Positions 13,611-27,990 are shown, counted from the stretch's first letter. The stretch: 64,000 nucleotides of DNA from Ficedula albicollis (GCF_000247815.1 NC_021700.1:21964746-22028745), one strand, 5' to 3'. Made by a program: numbers and translations. Notes: generated from the sequence alone by a model not told the origin.

Positions 13611-14934
13611 ATAAATTCAAGAAACAGTGGGATTTAAATGATCCTATCATCATGTTCTCAATGGGTTGTATGATGTGAAGATGCAAAAACATAATTTTGT
13701 GTATAATAAAGCAGAATTGCTCGGGAGCCCAGTGGTTTGTGATCCTGAACATTCTTTTTGTATGCACTCCTCTGTATACTTACTTCGGTTGTAGTACAGA
13801 CTTTAACTTTTGTGCAGCTATTTTGTGAATATTGTACAAGTATGGAGTTAGTAGTTAGCTTATATGCTATCTTTTTGTTACTGCAGAGATGAATACTTCA
13901 TTATGTGAGTTAAATGTGAATCTGTTGGTTTAGGAAGGTTCAGGACAGATAGAAGTACGGCATTTTAATTCTCCAGAGGAAATTCTGATTTCTTGTCAAT
14001 ATTGATTATTGTCCTGTGTGAGAAGAAGAAAAATTATGGATCAAAATGGACTAGAGTAAAAGTGAGAGCAGTCAGTGAAGCTGAATACACTGAACACATC
14101 CAAGTAGCAAGTTCAGTTGAGAAGGCATGATGATCTCCTTATTTGTATTTTAATACTCTGGGTTAAATAAGATTGAGAAGCCCTCTACAATGTAAGAAGT
14201 CTTTGTGTCAGTCTGCCTCATGTCTGAGCATTAGAGATTTGGCAGATATTTTTGCAATTCTGTGATTTTTCCTGGTGTCTATTTTTGCAGTGATGCTGTC
14301 TTGTGTGTGTTTGAATCCTTTAGGCAGTCCATGGAAAGGGTGATCATACATCTAGTTGATTGCATTTTATGTTTTATTTTCCCTGTAGATTTCTATTTTT
14401 TAGAAATACGAAGAAAAAACCTGAAGTCTCTTCCTCTGTGTGATTGAGGAAAGGTGAAGTTCTGATGGCATGGTGGCATACTGGTAATTGGTATTAATGG
14501 TAGGGAGAAGGGTGTTCCACACACATTTTTCAGTACTTAGAGAGGACTTTTAGCTTCCTACCTGTGTTTAGCTGGCCAATAGCCAAAGCTGAAGCACTCA
14601 ATGTAGTGTTGCAAAGGTTTGAGACAGGTCACCAAGCTAGGGCTGCAAGCAGCTGCATACCTCATCTTGGTGTGCTGTGTTCACTATGTTTTGACAATGC
14701 TCTCGTTCATCAGACTAAAGCTTGCCTTACTTAAGTTGACTAAACCTTACAGACAAAAGAGGAAAATCTGAATCCCTCCCTAGATTATAACTATTTAAAT
14801 TTAAATCCCAATAGCCTATTCTTCCCAGCTCATTACTGACGTAGAAAAAATTCCTCACAGAGAGGGGATAGATAGTATGTAGAAGGTATGACTGTATGTG
14901 CAATGTTGTAAAGGTAGGATGTTAGGTAGGTATT

Positions 14935-15030
14935 TATATAAATATATGCATATATTTTATGCATGTGTGCATATGTATATATTTATGTACACATCTATAT
15001 ACACGTATCAGAGTTGTATATGCAGATGTA
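14935..15030. repeat. TA/TG-rich simple-sequence tract
   Basis: This is irregular alternating TA with TATG and CACA steps. It is probably a degenerate microsatellite. Confidence 0.6.
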
Positions 15031-16130
15031 TAGTCTTGGTAAAATATAATAGAAAATAGTGCTACACAGTAATAAATTGATATGAATGGGAAACACTGAC
15101 AGCCTTTAAAATAATAAAATGAAAATTCTGTGTGTTACTGATGTATTTAACTTGCATTCAGATGGTTTCACACTTTCTCAGTTACTGTATTACCTTGAAA
15201 TTTTAACTCAGGAAATATCTCTCAAAATTGTAAACCTTTTCTTCCTTACTCTTCTAGTCTTTCCTAGCTGTAAGTTAGAGCAGGTTAGCAATCATTACCT
15301 CTGGATGGAGTCTGATTGTCCCAGTGTAACTAATTCTGCAGTGTTCAGTGAGGAGCCAATTTGTTTCCTTGCATAAAGTAATCTATTGCATAAGGCAATT
15401 CAGGTGTGAACTGGCGCTAAGTGTGGGCTCTGTGTTACTTTGACTTTCTAGTTCTGGAGATGCTTCATCAAATACAAGCTTAAAGGCTACTTTTGACAAG
15501 GAAGCTGCTTGCAGTATCGATGTGCGTCATCTCTTCAGGGCAGCTGGTTTTTGCATTTGTTCCAGTTAATATCCCACATAACTTGTCTGGGTTCTGGAGC
15601 ACATGGAAGTACTCACTGAACTGCTTTTTATGCAGGAGGCCTCTTCTTTAAAAACAAAAGAAACCAACCAGACAAAATAGCCAAGACAAAATAAATTAAA
15701 TTCCTCACTTCCGTTCTGTGTTTTTGTAAGTGCTGTGTGTGATGCTGTTCAGTGACTCCTCAGTGTTGATGTTGCTGAAGATAACTATGAAGTCATACCT
15801 TAGCTACCTTCATAACAAGTTAAATATAACTGAAATAGAACTTAAATTTTACTTTCTTGTATAGCCAAAGTTACAACATCTTAGATCTTGCTAGGGACAG
15901 CATGTTCCTGCTGGGGTAGCTTTCAACTCTGCTACTTTAACACCAGAGAAATTATAACCACTTTTTCTATCCCTAGAGCCTCTACAGAGGGCTGGTCTTG
16001 CATTATTAGTGTCTCATGTGTACATAGTTAGGCTTCGCATTCTGGGTATGGGAGTAACTTCATTTCTTTGTGCTTGTATTGGCAACTGAAACTATTTGTT
16101 TGCAGCCTCTTCTTAGAATGGGAGAAATGG

Positions 16131-16234
16131 CCTTTTAATCTTTGCCTCCAGCTAAACCACTATATCTATTACATTAATACCGCCTTTTAATCTTTGCCTC
16201 CAGCTAAACCACTCTATCTATTACACTAATACAA
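16131..16234. repeat. Tandem duplication, 52-bp unit
   Basis: Copies begin at 16131 and 16183 with the same 20 bases (ccttttaatctttgcctcca). They differ at about two or three positions (ctatat/ctctat, cattaat/cactaat). Confidence 0.95.
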
Positions 16235-19200
16235 GAATTAGGATGGTGTGGAGTAGTGCTGTGCTCAGCGTAGCCTGTGAGGGGTGGTGAACTGTCATAA
16301 TAGCTTACAGTCTAAATCCATCTGCATTACAAGTGTAAATAGTAATAATTGAAGACGGTGAAATGAAATAGTTATAAATTATAAAGGCTAATGCCGTATT
16401 TCCCATGAAAAGTCTGGCAAGTGGTAATCTCTAACAAAATAGCCCACTTTTCCCTACTTTTTTCAAATAAATAAAAGTGATTAACCTTCACTGCCAGGAA
16501 TTAGTTAATTTATTAATTATTAATTTATTATCCTCATTCAGAGGAAAGAAATTTCCATTTCAGTGCCATTTCTTGATTACTGTACTGGGAAACCTGTATT
16601 TCAGCCCTGGATAAAGTATTGTCTAGAAGCACTGCAATTCTGCTTTAGCTTTTTATTCTCTAATGTCTCCAGGATATTGTGGAATGTAGCTCTATTTTAA
16701 CAGCCATACTCATAGTTGAGTCTTGTGCTTTGCTGGTTTCAGTCTAACAGTTTCCCTCGTTTCTACCCAAACATCTTCTGTCTGATACAGGAAGAATTGT
16801 GGCTATTTAAGGAGCAAAATAATCAAGCTTTATGGAACTGCATTGATCTTTCAGCAGCTGCTGTTTGCCCTGGCTTTGTTACAATAGAAGTTCAGCAAAA
16901 GCACTGTGTAGTGTCTTCTGTTTATTTTATCATGAGTGCTTCTCATCAGAAACGCTGATTATCTGTAGCAGCTGGAGAGGTGACTTGGAATTAGTGCATT
17001 GGGAATGATACTGGAGCTTGGGTGAAGGAGGAATTCCCCCACAGTGAGACATGGTGAGAAATCAGGACAGGGAGGAGAAGAGTGAGTGGGTAGGAGTGTC
17101 AGTGACAGAGTGCTGGAGGTACGAGAGAACCTGTCTGGGGATGGATTTGGGAAACAGCTAGGAAATGGTGAATCGGATGCTAAGATAAGAAGCAGTGCCA
17201 TTTGTCCAGGGCGCTGCTGATACAGTGTAAGGTCAATGACTTCCAGATACGTAGTCACCCAGGAGGAATATAAAGTCCAGGAAGGGGCAGAGAGGAAGGT
17301 GAAGGACAACTGTAAACTTTCTGTCTGTTCAAGTTGTCTGCACGCCCCAAAGTTTAGTTGTTGTTAATGTGACTGATTTTATTTTCTGTGTTCTCTCCTG
17401 CTCTTTTCATCTTGTAAAAAGATTTTCTCCTTTTTTTTTATTATTTTTTTATTTTTTAAAAGTATTATAAGCTTTTCATCATACCTGCTTCCTGGCCTCC
17501 TAGTCTCTTCTTGGCATGCAATCTGATCACAGCATGAAATTCAAGGCTGGGAGAATTGCATTTTGAGGGTTAGTGCTCTGTGGTTTACCAAGGTTTATGT
17601 TTCCCTAAGTTACAATCCCTGTAGAATGTTCCTGCATGGCTATAACTTTACTGCAGACAAAGAGGCTTTATTTCAGAGCTGCCTCTTATCTGTTGGTTTA
17701 TCTTGTCAGATTTGAATGGGAGAAGAACAGTTTTATGAAAACAATAGAAGGGGAAAGTTACTTGATGTGTTCAGAGATCTAGAAAAACTGTTTTGTCTGC
17801 AGAAGGGTTTTAACTTCTGAGATTCTTTTGTGTAAGGAAGATTGCTGTTTCAAGGCTAAATACAATTCAGTAAGTAATGCTTTGATACTTCCTTTGTGCC
17901 ACCCTGCTTCCCATTTGTGGCGTTCTGGCAACTTAGATCATCTTTCAAGGTTCCCTGAAGTTTCTTTTTTTTTTCCATCCACAAAATGCCTTCTTTATAA
18001 TAGCATTATTTTGGGGAAGGAGTTATGTTTCACAGATTATACAGGATGGATTACATTGTTTCAAAATCTTTGTGAAGCACAGCTGAAAGACAAAGCTTAC
18101 AGTGAGAGCTCTAGGGTGGATTTGTCCTTCATGCAGTGAGTTGCATCTTACCTTACTGGTAAAGCAAATAGAGGACACTTTGTATCTATTATTTCTCAAT
18201 AGATCATTTCGTTTAAGTATGATAGAAGATAAATTCTCTCTGCAGCCACATTTGACCAAGTAGCAATGATGTTTTAGAAACGGTAGTGGAGGGGAAAGAT
18301 TTCTCATTATGTAAGATCTTGATATTGAGGGTAATGCCATCGTAATCCCCAGAGTATTAAAAATGCACAGCCTCCAAAAAAGACTCCCAAAGATAAGTTT
18401 AATTAGATGTCTTTGATAGTGATCTGTGAAAGACATTGCATATGCAGCTGAGAAATGTAAAGTTTGGATATTGGTGTAAAAGTGAATACAAGTCATTTGT
18501 TTATTGCATAGGAAATTTTCGCAAAAGCGATAAAAGTCTTAATTTCTACAAGTAAGGACAAGTGATAAATAAGTGCAAGGAATCATCCTTATAGCAAAAT
18601 CTCTGAAGGGTGTCTATAAAATGATTGTGATTCAAATGTTTTCCTTTCTTTTGCTAGAAGTTGTGGCAGTCCTTTAAGTCCCAGACTTTAGCTGTGCAAA
18701 ACTGCTTTCAAGTCACATAATGGGTGCTCTGAGCCCCAGCCTGCACCACAGATGTTGGTAGTGATACCATCACATCATCATGGATAGATGCAATCTCTGT
18801 GTCTTTTAATGAATGTCTAATGAGTACCAGAAGTTTTTCCTGGGTTCAGTTTTAGGTTGGAGAATTGCAAAGAGACAGTTATTCAAGCTTTTAAAACAAG
18901 ACTAGGAGATAAAGAAAGGAAAGCTAGCAAAAATATGGTGACATTGCATGAAGCCAGAAAAAAAATTTTGGACCATTCTTCGGTAAGAGAGAAATTCAAT
19001 GATGCTTTAGCTGGAAAAAATTTAGAGAAGGGAACAAACAATTAAAACTTCATTGTCTAATGGAATATGGAATATTTGCTCAGGTTTTACGATTGGAAAA
19101 GTAGAAATTCATCTAGATACATTAGGAAAAACATACATGTGTAATTTCACTTTTTAAAAGTTCTCCCTTTTTGTTTGGCTTAAAAATGGCAGTATATGTT

Positions 19201-20693
19201 TAAATAAGTTTTGACTTTTCCAGTACTCTGCATGTGAAACTTGAAACAATTTTGTACATTCTTTTCTTAGAAAGGTCTGCAGTAATGATACACTTATGGG
19301 TTAAATCACAATTAAGTAGTATGGCAAAACTTTGTGCAGTGTGCAAATGGACTTTGCATTAACCTGTTAGAGATTTGGGAGTGGCACTCTTGCTGCTTCA
19401 CAAAACATTTTTCAAGGAGAGAGTGGTTGTAGTATTTGACTTCTTTTGCATATTGCAGATACCATCTGTTCTGATTTCATACTCAGCTTTTCCTCATCCT
19501 TTTTTTCCCTTTATTTTCCATGTCTTCTGTATTACTTTGGAGTACTTATGCATCTGTTTTTCCTTATGCTATAAGCTCCATCCATTCTTTTGCCCTTTAT
19601 TCAATTTAACTATATCAGGACGAATGAATCTTCTTTTCTGGCTGTTACATAATGAGAAATCATCATAGTGTTACAAAATTCTTTTTTTTTTTTGAGATGT
19701 CTACAAACTAGATCTGAATATGCTTCTCTTGTAATCTGCTTTGATAATTAAATGTTTTTGTGTATAAATTTTCCCCATTTTAGTAGTTTGGAGTTTTCTA
19801 AACTTTTGCAGAAAAAATTCTGATTGCAGTCCTGTAAATATTAGCATATGCACTTCAGTTTATACAAGCTAAGGCCTCTTAGTTCAGGATAGTATTTTCC
19901 TTCTGCATTGATGTTTGCAGTGTTAGTGATTGATATTTATGAGACTATTCTTTATAGTAGAATGAGTGAAAAAGAAAACTGCTTCTGCCAACAAATATAT
20001 AAAAAACTCTATGATGTATTTAAGAAAAATACCTACTTTCACAAGTTTAATGGATGTGTTAATTTACTTTTTATCTTGTTTAATGATCTTGTGATATGGG
20101 AAATTAGTGGCTTTGCAGATGAAAAATGTACAAGTAAAAAAATGCATTCATCTTGTAAGTTATCATCTGTTCCATTGACAGAAGGCACAGATGTGGCCTT
20201 TATCTCAATAATTAGATTTATAATTATTTTATCATTATCAGATTGATCAATCTTGCTCTCTGTCATGTGATTTCAAGCTACAGTTGATGCAACAGGAATA
20301 TGTGTAGTCATTGAGTGGTAAAACTCGAGGCTGTGTTTCACATTATATTTATTTTTATATTTTATAAAAGGTGTATGGCAGAGAAATAAGCTGTAGTCAG
20401 AGAAGAGTATTTTGTAAATGACTCTACAGGGAAATGCTGGTCATTGCACAGAACAGCAAACGTGCAAGACTGAAAAGTATCCATGGTGTATTTTCTTTGA
20501 AAACTTCTGGTTTTGCCATTATCCATTATGATTGTAGACTTCCTGGACAGGCCTACAAAAACAACAATAGCTCTAATTTTTAATAGGAAGCTGGGAAGTC
20601 AAGGAACTCAGTAGCAGAATCTCAAAACGCCCATATGTGGTACATTCTGTATTTCTGATGCTAATGTCTTCTTTCCTCTCTTTTTGCCCACAG

Positions 20694-20782
20694 CTGTAGA
20701 ACAAGTAACAGGAAGAGTTTGATGGGCAGTAGCCAGTCTCCAGCTCTGCCTCGGCCTCATTCACCACTCTCAGCTCATACAG
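20694..20782 (+). CDS. MAST4: MAST4 exon A (N-terminal Ser-rich region)
   Basis: This 89-bp exon is flanked by a pyrimidine-rich acceptor ending in cccacag and the donor acag|gtgatt. Its first base completes a codon from an unseen upstream exon; it then reads [29 protein letters not shown], and the final G starts a split Gly codon. The RTSNRKSL and [13 protein letters not shown] strings are hallmarks of the MAST N-terminal region, a flexible Ser/Pro-rich segment with basophilic phosphorylation-type sites. It is the first exon I can identify in the window. The upstream exon that should supply the preceding residues is not visible. Confidence 0.93.
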
Positions 20783-23764
20783 GTGATTTTTTAACTACTA
20801 CTGCTATTATGAAATTCTTAGAGTGTCTCTATAACTGAAGGAAAACTTACTCTACTATTCTTTTCCCTGTTTGTAATAGCAAAAAGTTGCATGTCATTCC
20901 ATCCAAATTTCTGTTCTAAATTTAGATCCATAAATCCTATGTTATGATCAGGAGCAGTCCAAAAATAACATGTAGCTATTTTTTATTTTCCTACCTTGCA
21001 TTCTGATGGGTTTTCTCTCCCCTTGCCGCCATTGCCCTTCCTGTAGCTTGCACCACATAAAGAAGGTAGTAGAGTCTGTAATACATTATGTTTCTGGTAC
21101 TTCTGCTCCCCAGGATTTGTAATGTCAGACACTTTGCTGTGCTTCACTTTGCATGGCAATAAATTGATCATAATTTTGTTTTTTCTTCTAAAACATCAGC
21201 TTGAATGAATGTAGTAAATTTTTTTTTATAATAATTGTCTTAATTCAAAAGGAACATTTTTAGCATATCATCTCACATTTTCACAGAGGTTTATTGTCTT
21301 TATTTTTGAGGGTGCATTGGCTGTTACTATAGGCCAAAATGAAAGCACCACACTAATCCTTGTGTAATCAATGGCACTGAATACTCTGGAGAACTGCTCT
21401 TAAGGAGATGCTAAACAAGAAAGTGCAGAGCTTCACATGAATTTTTGAAGTATAATAAGGTATCTCCAGTTTTCTTGTGGAAGCAATATTCTTAGGGAAA
21501 ATATGGTGGTGATTCTCACTCTCAGAAGCAGCTGTCACAACTAGGAATCCAGGCAACATGAAGATCTGTGAAGAGTTCAAGGCAGCAGAGCATTTAAAAC
21601 AAACCAAGTAAAACATGGTGAATACTGTTTAGAAACTGAAAGGTTAAATGTTAGAATGCTCCGAATGCTGTTTTGGGTCTCCCAAATACAGAAATTTCCA
21701 TTTGGAAGAGGAGACTGTGGTCACCGTAAAGAGCATCTTTGGTTGTGCTGTGCTAGCTTGAGGAAAGCAGTAACAGTGCTTGCTGTAGTGTGACTGCTGC
21801 TGTAACTGACTATACCACCTGTTTGGAAATGGAAACCTTGGACCAGTGATGCCTGATGAACTCAGAAGTATGGACTGACCAGCACATGTTACTTGGGATT
21901 TGGATGTGGTTTGTGTATTTGATAAATGCTGGAAAGATCCTTTCTGGCAGCGGGCTCAAGCTTTCAGCAAGTTGCTTCATCTGTTGAATTGATTTCTCAA
22001 ACAGTGAAAGAGAAATAATACTGCTGATGTCACAGCTATTGTCAAGTGTCTTGGAAGGTTGAAAGCCAATTCAGTAAGTAAAAAGAGAGATTAAGTGTAA
22101 GTGGTTCTTTTCTTCTATAAGGTTAGCACTTTGTACTACTTACTCAAAAACATATTACAGAAGTCTGACAACTTCTCCCACTGCATAGCATACAGTAGGT
22201 TCTCTTATTTGGATACTTCCAAAGGCATGTGTGCTAGACATTTGAGCAGCACTGGTAAATCTCACCAGTAAATCTCATCACATATATGAGATGAAAAATT
22301 GCATATGCATGGACAGGTCTGTAATTAGCTTGCTTCTGTGAAGGGTTAATTATAGTAGATAGTCACACAACCATTGGCTTCTAGCTCAGCTGGCTAGTGT
22401 GCCTAGACAAGTCTGTACATCAAATATCTGTGAATGTAATCCTAATCCACACAAATAAAAATCCACACAAAATCAATAAGTTAAACATTTTCCTCTACAT
22501 AGGCGGTAGGAGTTCAGTGTTTCAAGTGTTTAATGTGAAGTGATAATGTCATACTTGAGCAGCTGGATTTATAGTGATCCTGTTATTTCTGTGTTGTCAG
22601 ATCTACCAGGTGTTGAACTACCCTAGCGTCTGCACACTCAAATTGCCTCCCTGCTCTCTGTGGTGGCATGTACTGAAGGCCTGTTTCCTTGCAGACTGAG
22701 GTAGAGGAGTGTGACAAGAGACTGTGTGTGCTGTGCAGCTTGCTAGGTTTATTCTTCTTGGCCCTCCTTGGCTGAAAGGAGTTACTCCAAGTCAGAGAGG
22801 CCACCTTGACTCCCCTGAGAGTACCTGGTATATCTCCTGTCCAGCTATAGATAATTTTAGGGTCTTTTTTTGGATCTGAGGTTCTGTTAGAAAAGTTCTT
22901 TAAATTGAAAGCTTTTACTTTATCGCCTGTTATTTTATGGCCAGGTCATCTGCCTGGAGCATGTACCTCAAGCTTTAAGTTTCAGAGAGGCTGAAGATGA
23001 TCCTCTAAAAGCTTCATGTATTTCTTTCTAACGTTTGCTGTTGGAAGAGGAAACAATAGGAGAAGGAGAGGCAAACAGAGGAGTTTCGAAGCATATAGCA
23101 AGCTGAATGTGCAGCAAAGTATCAGTGCTTGCATTTACTGAAAACAGGTTTATTCATCAGACTGTTCTTGGCTGAAGTGTGGTAACATGCATTTTTGACA
23201 CCCATGTTCTAGCAAGATTGTGCAGAATTTGAAGGACATTGGAGAGCATGTGCGCTAGAGAAGTTTTTCATGGGTGTTGTTAGAGTTCTGTTTCCCTCAA
23301 GCAGGCTGCCCAGGTGAGTGTGGGCTAAGGATCAGGCTGCGTGGATGCTAATATTTGATGTAAAATTTGATGCTAACGTGGATGCTAACATTTGGGAGAC
23401 CATTGCACAATTTCTTGTCGCTTGGTTGTTAAAGGAAAATACTGATTCTTGCATCTGCCTTTTAAGGGATTCAGTCTAACTGATGAGAAAGCTAGGAGCT
23501 TCAGCCATTGAGGCCTCTTTCAGTATCACCTATCCTAGAAACCTTTAGCTTCTTCATGTTTCATGTTAGATTTTTTGTTCTACTGGATCCCACTCCTGTA
23601 CTCCCTACTCTCAAGGTGCTCCATCCATCTCTGGGGAGAGCCTGCTGTTGCCCTTCTAAAAGAGTTACATTCATTGCTCTTACTTAAGTGGACTAAATTC
23701 TTAATGTTTGTACCATCTTAGTTGCCAGCTAGGGTTAAAGCACAACAAAGGGATAAATTAGTAC

Positions 23765-24352
23765 CCTGCAGTAACAGCTAATACCATGCAGCTGCTCACC
23801 CACTCACACCATCCCCCTACAGCAGGTAGAAATAGTAGAAAAAAAATTGAAAGTAAAACTTGTGAGTTGAGATTAGAACAGTTTAATAATTGAAACAGAA
23901 AAAAAAATACAATATTACTACTGAAGATAATAACAACAATAATAATTCTAATGTAAATGAGAAAGTAGTGTATAATACCAAAGAGAAACAAGTGATGCAC
24001 AGTACACAAGGTCTCACCAGCTGCTGCCCAATGCCCAGTCCCCCCCCAGCAGCAGTCAGCCCCTCCTGGCAGTCAGCTCCCCACAGTTTACATCCTGGAC
24101 ATGATGTTCTGTGGTGTGGAACCTCCCTTTGGCCTGTTCAGGTCAGCTGTCCTGGCCAAGATCCCTCCCAGTGTTTTGTGCACGTGTTCACTGATGGGGA
24201 ATGGGACACTGAAAGGTCCTTGGCTGAGGGTAAGCCCTGCTCAGCAGCAGCTGAAACATCAGTGTGCTAGCAGCATTACTCTCATGAATCCAAAACACAG
24301 CACTGTACCAGTGACTAAGAAGAAAATTCTGTCCCAGCTGAAATCAGTTTGT
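23765..24352. mobile_element. Solo LTR-like element of an avian endogenous retrovirus
   Basis: The block has the layout of a common avian ERV LTR family: a purine-rich segment with a 'gttgagattagaacagtttaa'-type stretch, an A/AAT-rich stretch near 23890-23990, a C-rich segment around 24030-24090, then a variant of the motif in which a 'gatgttctgtggtgtggaa'-type string is followed by 'ccctttggcctgttcaggtc', and a 3' part ending with 'gaagaaaattctgtcccagc'. No gag, pol or env coding sequence flanks it, so it is a solo or truncated LTR. Orientation, exact ends and any target-site duplication could not be fixed by eye. Family assignment is from recalled consensus features. Confidence 0.7.
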
Positions 24353-25287
24353 CCTTTACTCTAGACTGTTGAAGTTGAATGCATTCAAAATTGTCACACC
24401 CTTGAAAATCCACCCAGGATCAACTTATTTTAGTTATCATCTTAATAGTCTTTTGTGTTATCCTTGGCTTTGTGTGTAGTGTTAATGAGATTGTTGGCAT
24501 TGCTTGGGTTTCATTGCCCCAGAGGCATCTGAACTGAGTATTTTTATTCTTTGTGAGGACACCCTTGGATTCCCTAATAACCTTTTCCCTTCAACATTAA
24601 TTCACTGCTTGTTGAGAGCAAGCCAAATACATGTTGGTTACCTCTGTTTGCATGGCATACTTGAGATGATTTTATTTGGACCACTAGTTTAAGCTACTTG
24701 TTTTTTTCCCCCCCAAGACCTCCCATCAGAAAAGTGCTATGAGTCCTCTGTGTCAAATGTAGCAAAATGAGGGAAGGTGTGTTCTGGAATCTCGAGGTGG
24801 AGCTCTCTTAGAGTGCACTGCATAAGCACTCCTGCCAGTACCAGGCTTTGCTCAAGATTATTTTCATCTTCAATATCTGCAGAGCAATCATTTAGAGGTC
24901 TGGCTGCACCTTTGGAAGCAATGTGCTATTACTTCAGATCTGCTAAAGAGCTCAGGTAGCTACTATTTATCAAAAACTGGATTTCAGTTAGCCAAAACAG
25001 ATTGGATGTGAATAGGATTGTTCTGTTTTAGAGGACAAGCATCTTGAATGTAAGCATTTTTCTTCAAAGTGCGTTTTATACCCATGTTCTTCCTTGTAGT
25101 CCTGTTTTTCATCCAGATGTAGTCTGAACTGGAAGTAATCAGCTATTATCTAGTATAGATAGATGTTCTTTGAGGAGGAACAGTGGCCCAAGTTTAGGGT
25201 AATAATAATTGACCCATTTGAGAAAGTCTAATATAGGTATCTCAGGCAAATTACCCTTTCCCCCCCTCCACAGTTTTCATTGTTTGC

Positions 25288-25367
25288 TCTGGAGATAATA
25301 AAAGATTTTTCCTACAAGAGGGTTGGTTCTGGAGATAATAGAAGATTTTTCCTACAAGAGGGTTCGT
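25288..25367. repeat. Tandem duplication, 40-bp unit
   Basis: Copies begin at 25288 and 25328 with tctggagataata, then a/g difference, then agatttttcctacaagaggg. They are nearly identical. Confidence 0.95.
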
Positions 25368-26944
25368 TCATTGTTAATCTTTGCAGATGGAACCTAATTT
25401 AGACAAACACTGAATACTTAACATGTAATTTTTTAGCTGTTAGCCTCACCATCCCAGTCATACCCAGATTCACGTTAGATGGGAGGGAGAAGCAGTGAGA
25501 CAGCACCACACTGATGAAATAAGCAGATTGTGCAGAGTGCAAGTAGTGCATGAGTGGCACTTGTCAGGGAGGGGGTAGATCTGAGTGTAAGCAGCAGTGA
25601 TCATAAAAGCTCCTGGGCTACACTGAAAAGATATTAGAGCAGTACGTAGTCCAAGGCTTGGGAGCATACAGAAAGGACCTAAGACTGAGGATAATAAACA
25701 GGATAGGAAAAATACTGTGTACAACAGATCTTACATGTCTCTGTTATATGTGTTAATTGCTAATACAATATATGCAAGTCCATTTTCCTATATTGCAGGA
25801 CCTGTAGCTGCTTGCAGAGATAATTTGTGTCTGAAAAATCAGACTTTAATTTGCAGCTGAAGTCTCTTGCTATGCCTTATGCATACATGTAAAGATCACA
25901 CAGTATCAGCTTTCACTACATAAAGTGTTTCTGTTTCTTGCAAAAATAGTAAACATGCTAGGTGATATCTTTATGCTCATAATTATTAGCAACTGTCTTA
26001 GATCAGTTGACTGGACATAGTTTGCCTTTAGTATTTATGCTGGAAGGTGTTAAACCTGCTGAAAAGCATTTCTGATTTTTCCATGAGCTGTTGAATGCAT
26101 TGAGAATTGTGGGAAACTAAGAATTGCAGCTTTAGCTTGGATGGTACCTGGTGCCCATGTCATTAATGGGCTTTTCTACCTGACTGTCTAATGCTGTGTA
26201 GACAAGTCATCTGCACCACACAGCCTGCAAAGTGAATGATTATAATCTCAGCAAGTCAGGACATTCGGGTGTCCCCACCTCAGTAGTCACAGGACTTCTT
26301 CATATGGATGATCCTAACCCCTAATGATTAATAGTCATGTGTAGTGCTTTTTAACTGTATCTGCTGAAGGAGCAAGTTTTAGCTGTTAGGAGCAATGCTG
26401 TAAATTTTATTTGTTTGTATTTTAAGAATATTCCATGTGATGCCACTGAGATGACTAGGATGATGAGAATTATAAGTAGGAAATTGTTTAAGGGTAAAAA
26501 GAAGCTTGTGCTAAAATGAGTAATATTATAAAGTGGAAGTGGAGGTTATCAATCGAGTTGCCAGGTTTTGTTTTTGTGGCCAAACATTTTATTCTTCTCA
26601 TGAGTGACATCGGCATAAAATTACTGTAACTTTTTACAAATTTGGAAGACATTCAGTATGAGATAGTATTGGAGAGCTGTGTTGAAGTGACTGAATGACT
26701 GGAATAAAAAAGCATGAAATTGCAATATGCAACATTTTGTACTGGCGGACCTGTAACAGAAATATCTCTGATAAACTGTGAACTCACCTGTTATAAGGAA
26801 TTTAGGTAAGGATCTGACTGCATCTTCTGGATAACGTGTTGCTTTCAAGGACCAATCTAGGGCCGCTTAGAAAATGAAATCTCAGAAAATGCATAAAGGA
26901 AGTAATTTTCAATTTAATTTGGGAAGATTTCATGCCACTGTATG

Positions 26945-26990
26945 GTATAGTATAGTGTAGTGTAAGTGTAGTGTAGTGTAGTGTAGTGTC
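26945..26990. repeat. GTGTA-type microsatellite
   Basis: Imperfect units (tatag, gtatag, gtgta) grade into four consecutive gtgta units. This is a short 5-bp tandem repeat inside an intron. Confidence 0.85.
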
Positions 26991-27595
26991 CTGGTTAGAT
27001 TTCATCTGGAATTCTGCATACTTTTATTGTCATACCTATTCAGGTGGGATCATGTAGGGGCAAGGGCTATGGGATGGAATGTGTGAGATTTCTGTATAAG
27101 ACTGAAAGCTATTACTTTCTTTCTCTAGGAACAGAAGACTGGAAGATGGTATGGTCATCTAAACCAGTCAGAGTTGCGTGTTTTTCCCCTTCATAGAGTA
27201 GGAAGAGAAACACATGCTGGCCATATATACTGCAACATGAGGGGTCTTAAAAAATTGTCTAACCAAGTATGGCAGGGACAAACCTGACTTTTTCTATGAA
27301 TTTGGATAAATCTATAAATGGGTATAAGACCCCAAACAACTTGCTCAATGAAGCTTTGAAGTGACCTTATGGTTGTTCATGTACCCTGAGTTGCAGGCAT
27401 GGGAGAAATGCCGACAAGATATTCTCAAGAGGTCAAGACAACAAAAAATGTCACTGGAAACTTGAGAAAATAAAGAAGTTGGGCAAAAGGTTTAGTACAA
27501 CATTCTGTCGGCATCGAACACTTCTCAGTGTGTTGACTTGGCCCATTTAACTTAGCAAACACTAAGGCTGTTTGATTTTGAGTTACTCAGGAATT

Positions 27596-27990
27596 CTAAG
27601 AAGAGGGAATGAGAAGAAGGAGAAGGAGGGAAAGGCAGAAGGGATACAGAAGAGCCCACATGCAGTAAGCAATCTCTGGGTTCCAGCAGTGTTCAGACAG
27701 AACTTCCCTGAGGAGGTGGGGTCTAGATGATGTGATGGCCTCGTGCTCTGCCTTAAATATCCCTGGCCTTCCTGAGCCCTTTCCCCAGGTGGGATTTCTG
27801 CACATTTCGCTGCTCAGGAGCTGGGTTAGGGCCTCCAGAGGTGGCGTGTGGGGCATTGCCTCCACTGGGCCAGTGAGCAGCATCTCTGTTGGGTTGGCAG
27901 GCTGTAGGGGGCAGGGGGCACTGCCTTGTCAGGATAAGATCTGACCTGCCCCTTTCCTCAGCACACGTGCACCCCAAAATGCCTCAAGGC
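27596..27990. repeat. GC-rich block, possible degraded repeat
   Basis: A locally GC-rich, purine-to-G/C-shifted segment stands out from the AT-rich intron and resembles LTR-derived sequence in texture. Short open frames occur on both strands and none is recognisable. The identity as a repeat is not established. Confidence 0.3.

Larger units (their letters stand above)
1..20693 (+). other. Upstream intronic sequence of MAST4 (no exon identified)
   Basis: No segment here encodes recognisable MAST sequence with splice sites of the phase needed to join the exon at 20694, which requires an upstream exon ending two bases into a codon. The stretch is AT-rich with many T- and A-tracts. It holds short tandem duplications (343, 5022, 16131), a 400-bp duplication (12887-13610), a CpG-dense patch near 7300, a T/G-rich low-complexity tract near 4060-4190, a GC-richer block with a long antisense frame (about 11940-12770) and a TA-rich tract near 14935-15030. 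It is most likely a long 5' intron; MAST4 is known for very long 5' introns. An alternative non-coding first exon could be hidden here. Confidence 0.7.

Noticed and set aside
18023..18496. 157-codon antisense open frame
   Set aside because: AT-rich intron sequence with Cys/Ile/Leu/Ser-rich composition, no recognisable domain and no supporting splice or promoter features. Length is within chance expectation for the window.
18856..18982. Possible exon (open frame, acceptor ttttag, donor tcg|gtaagag)
   Set aside because: It would end in phase 0, while the next MAST4 exon at 20694 needs an upstream exon ending two bases into a codon. The peptide is not MAST-like and the acceptor lacks a good pyrimidine tract.
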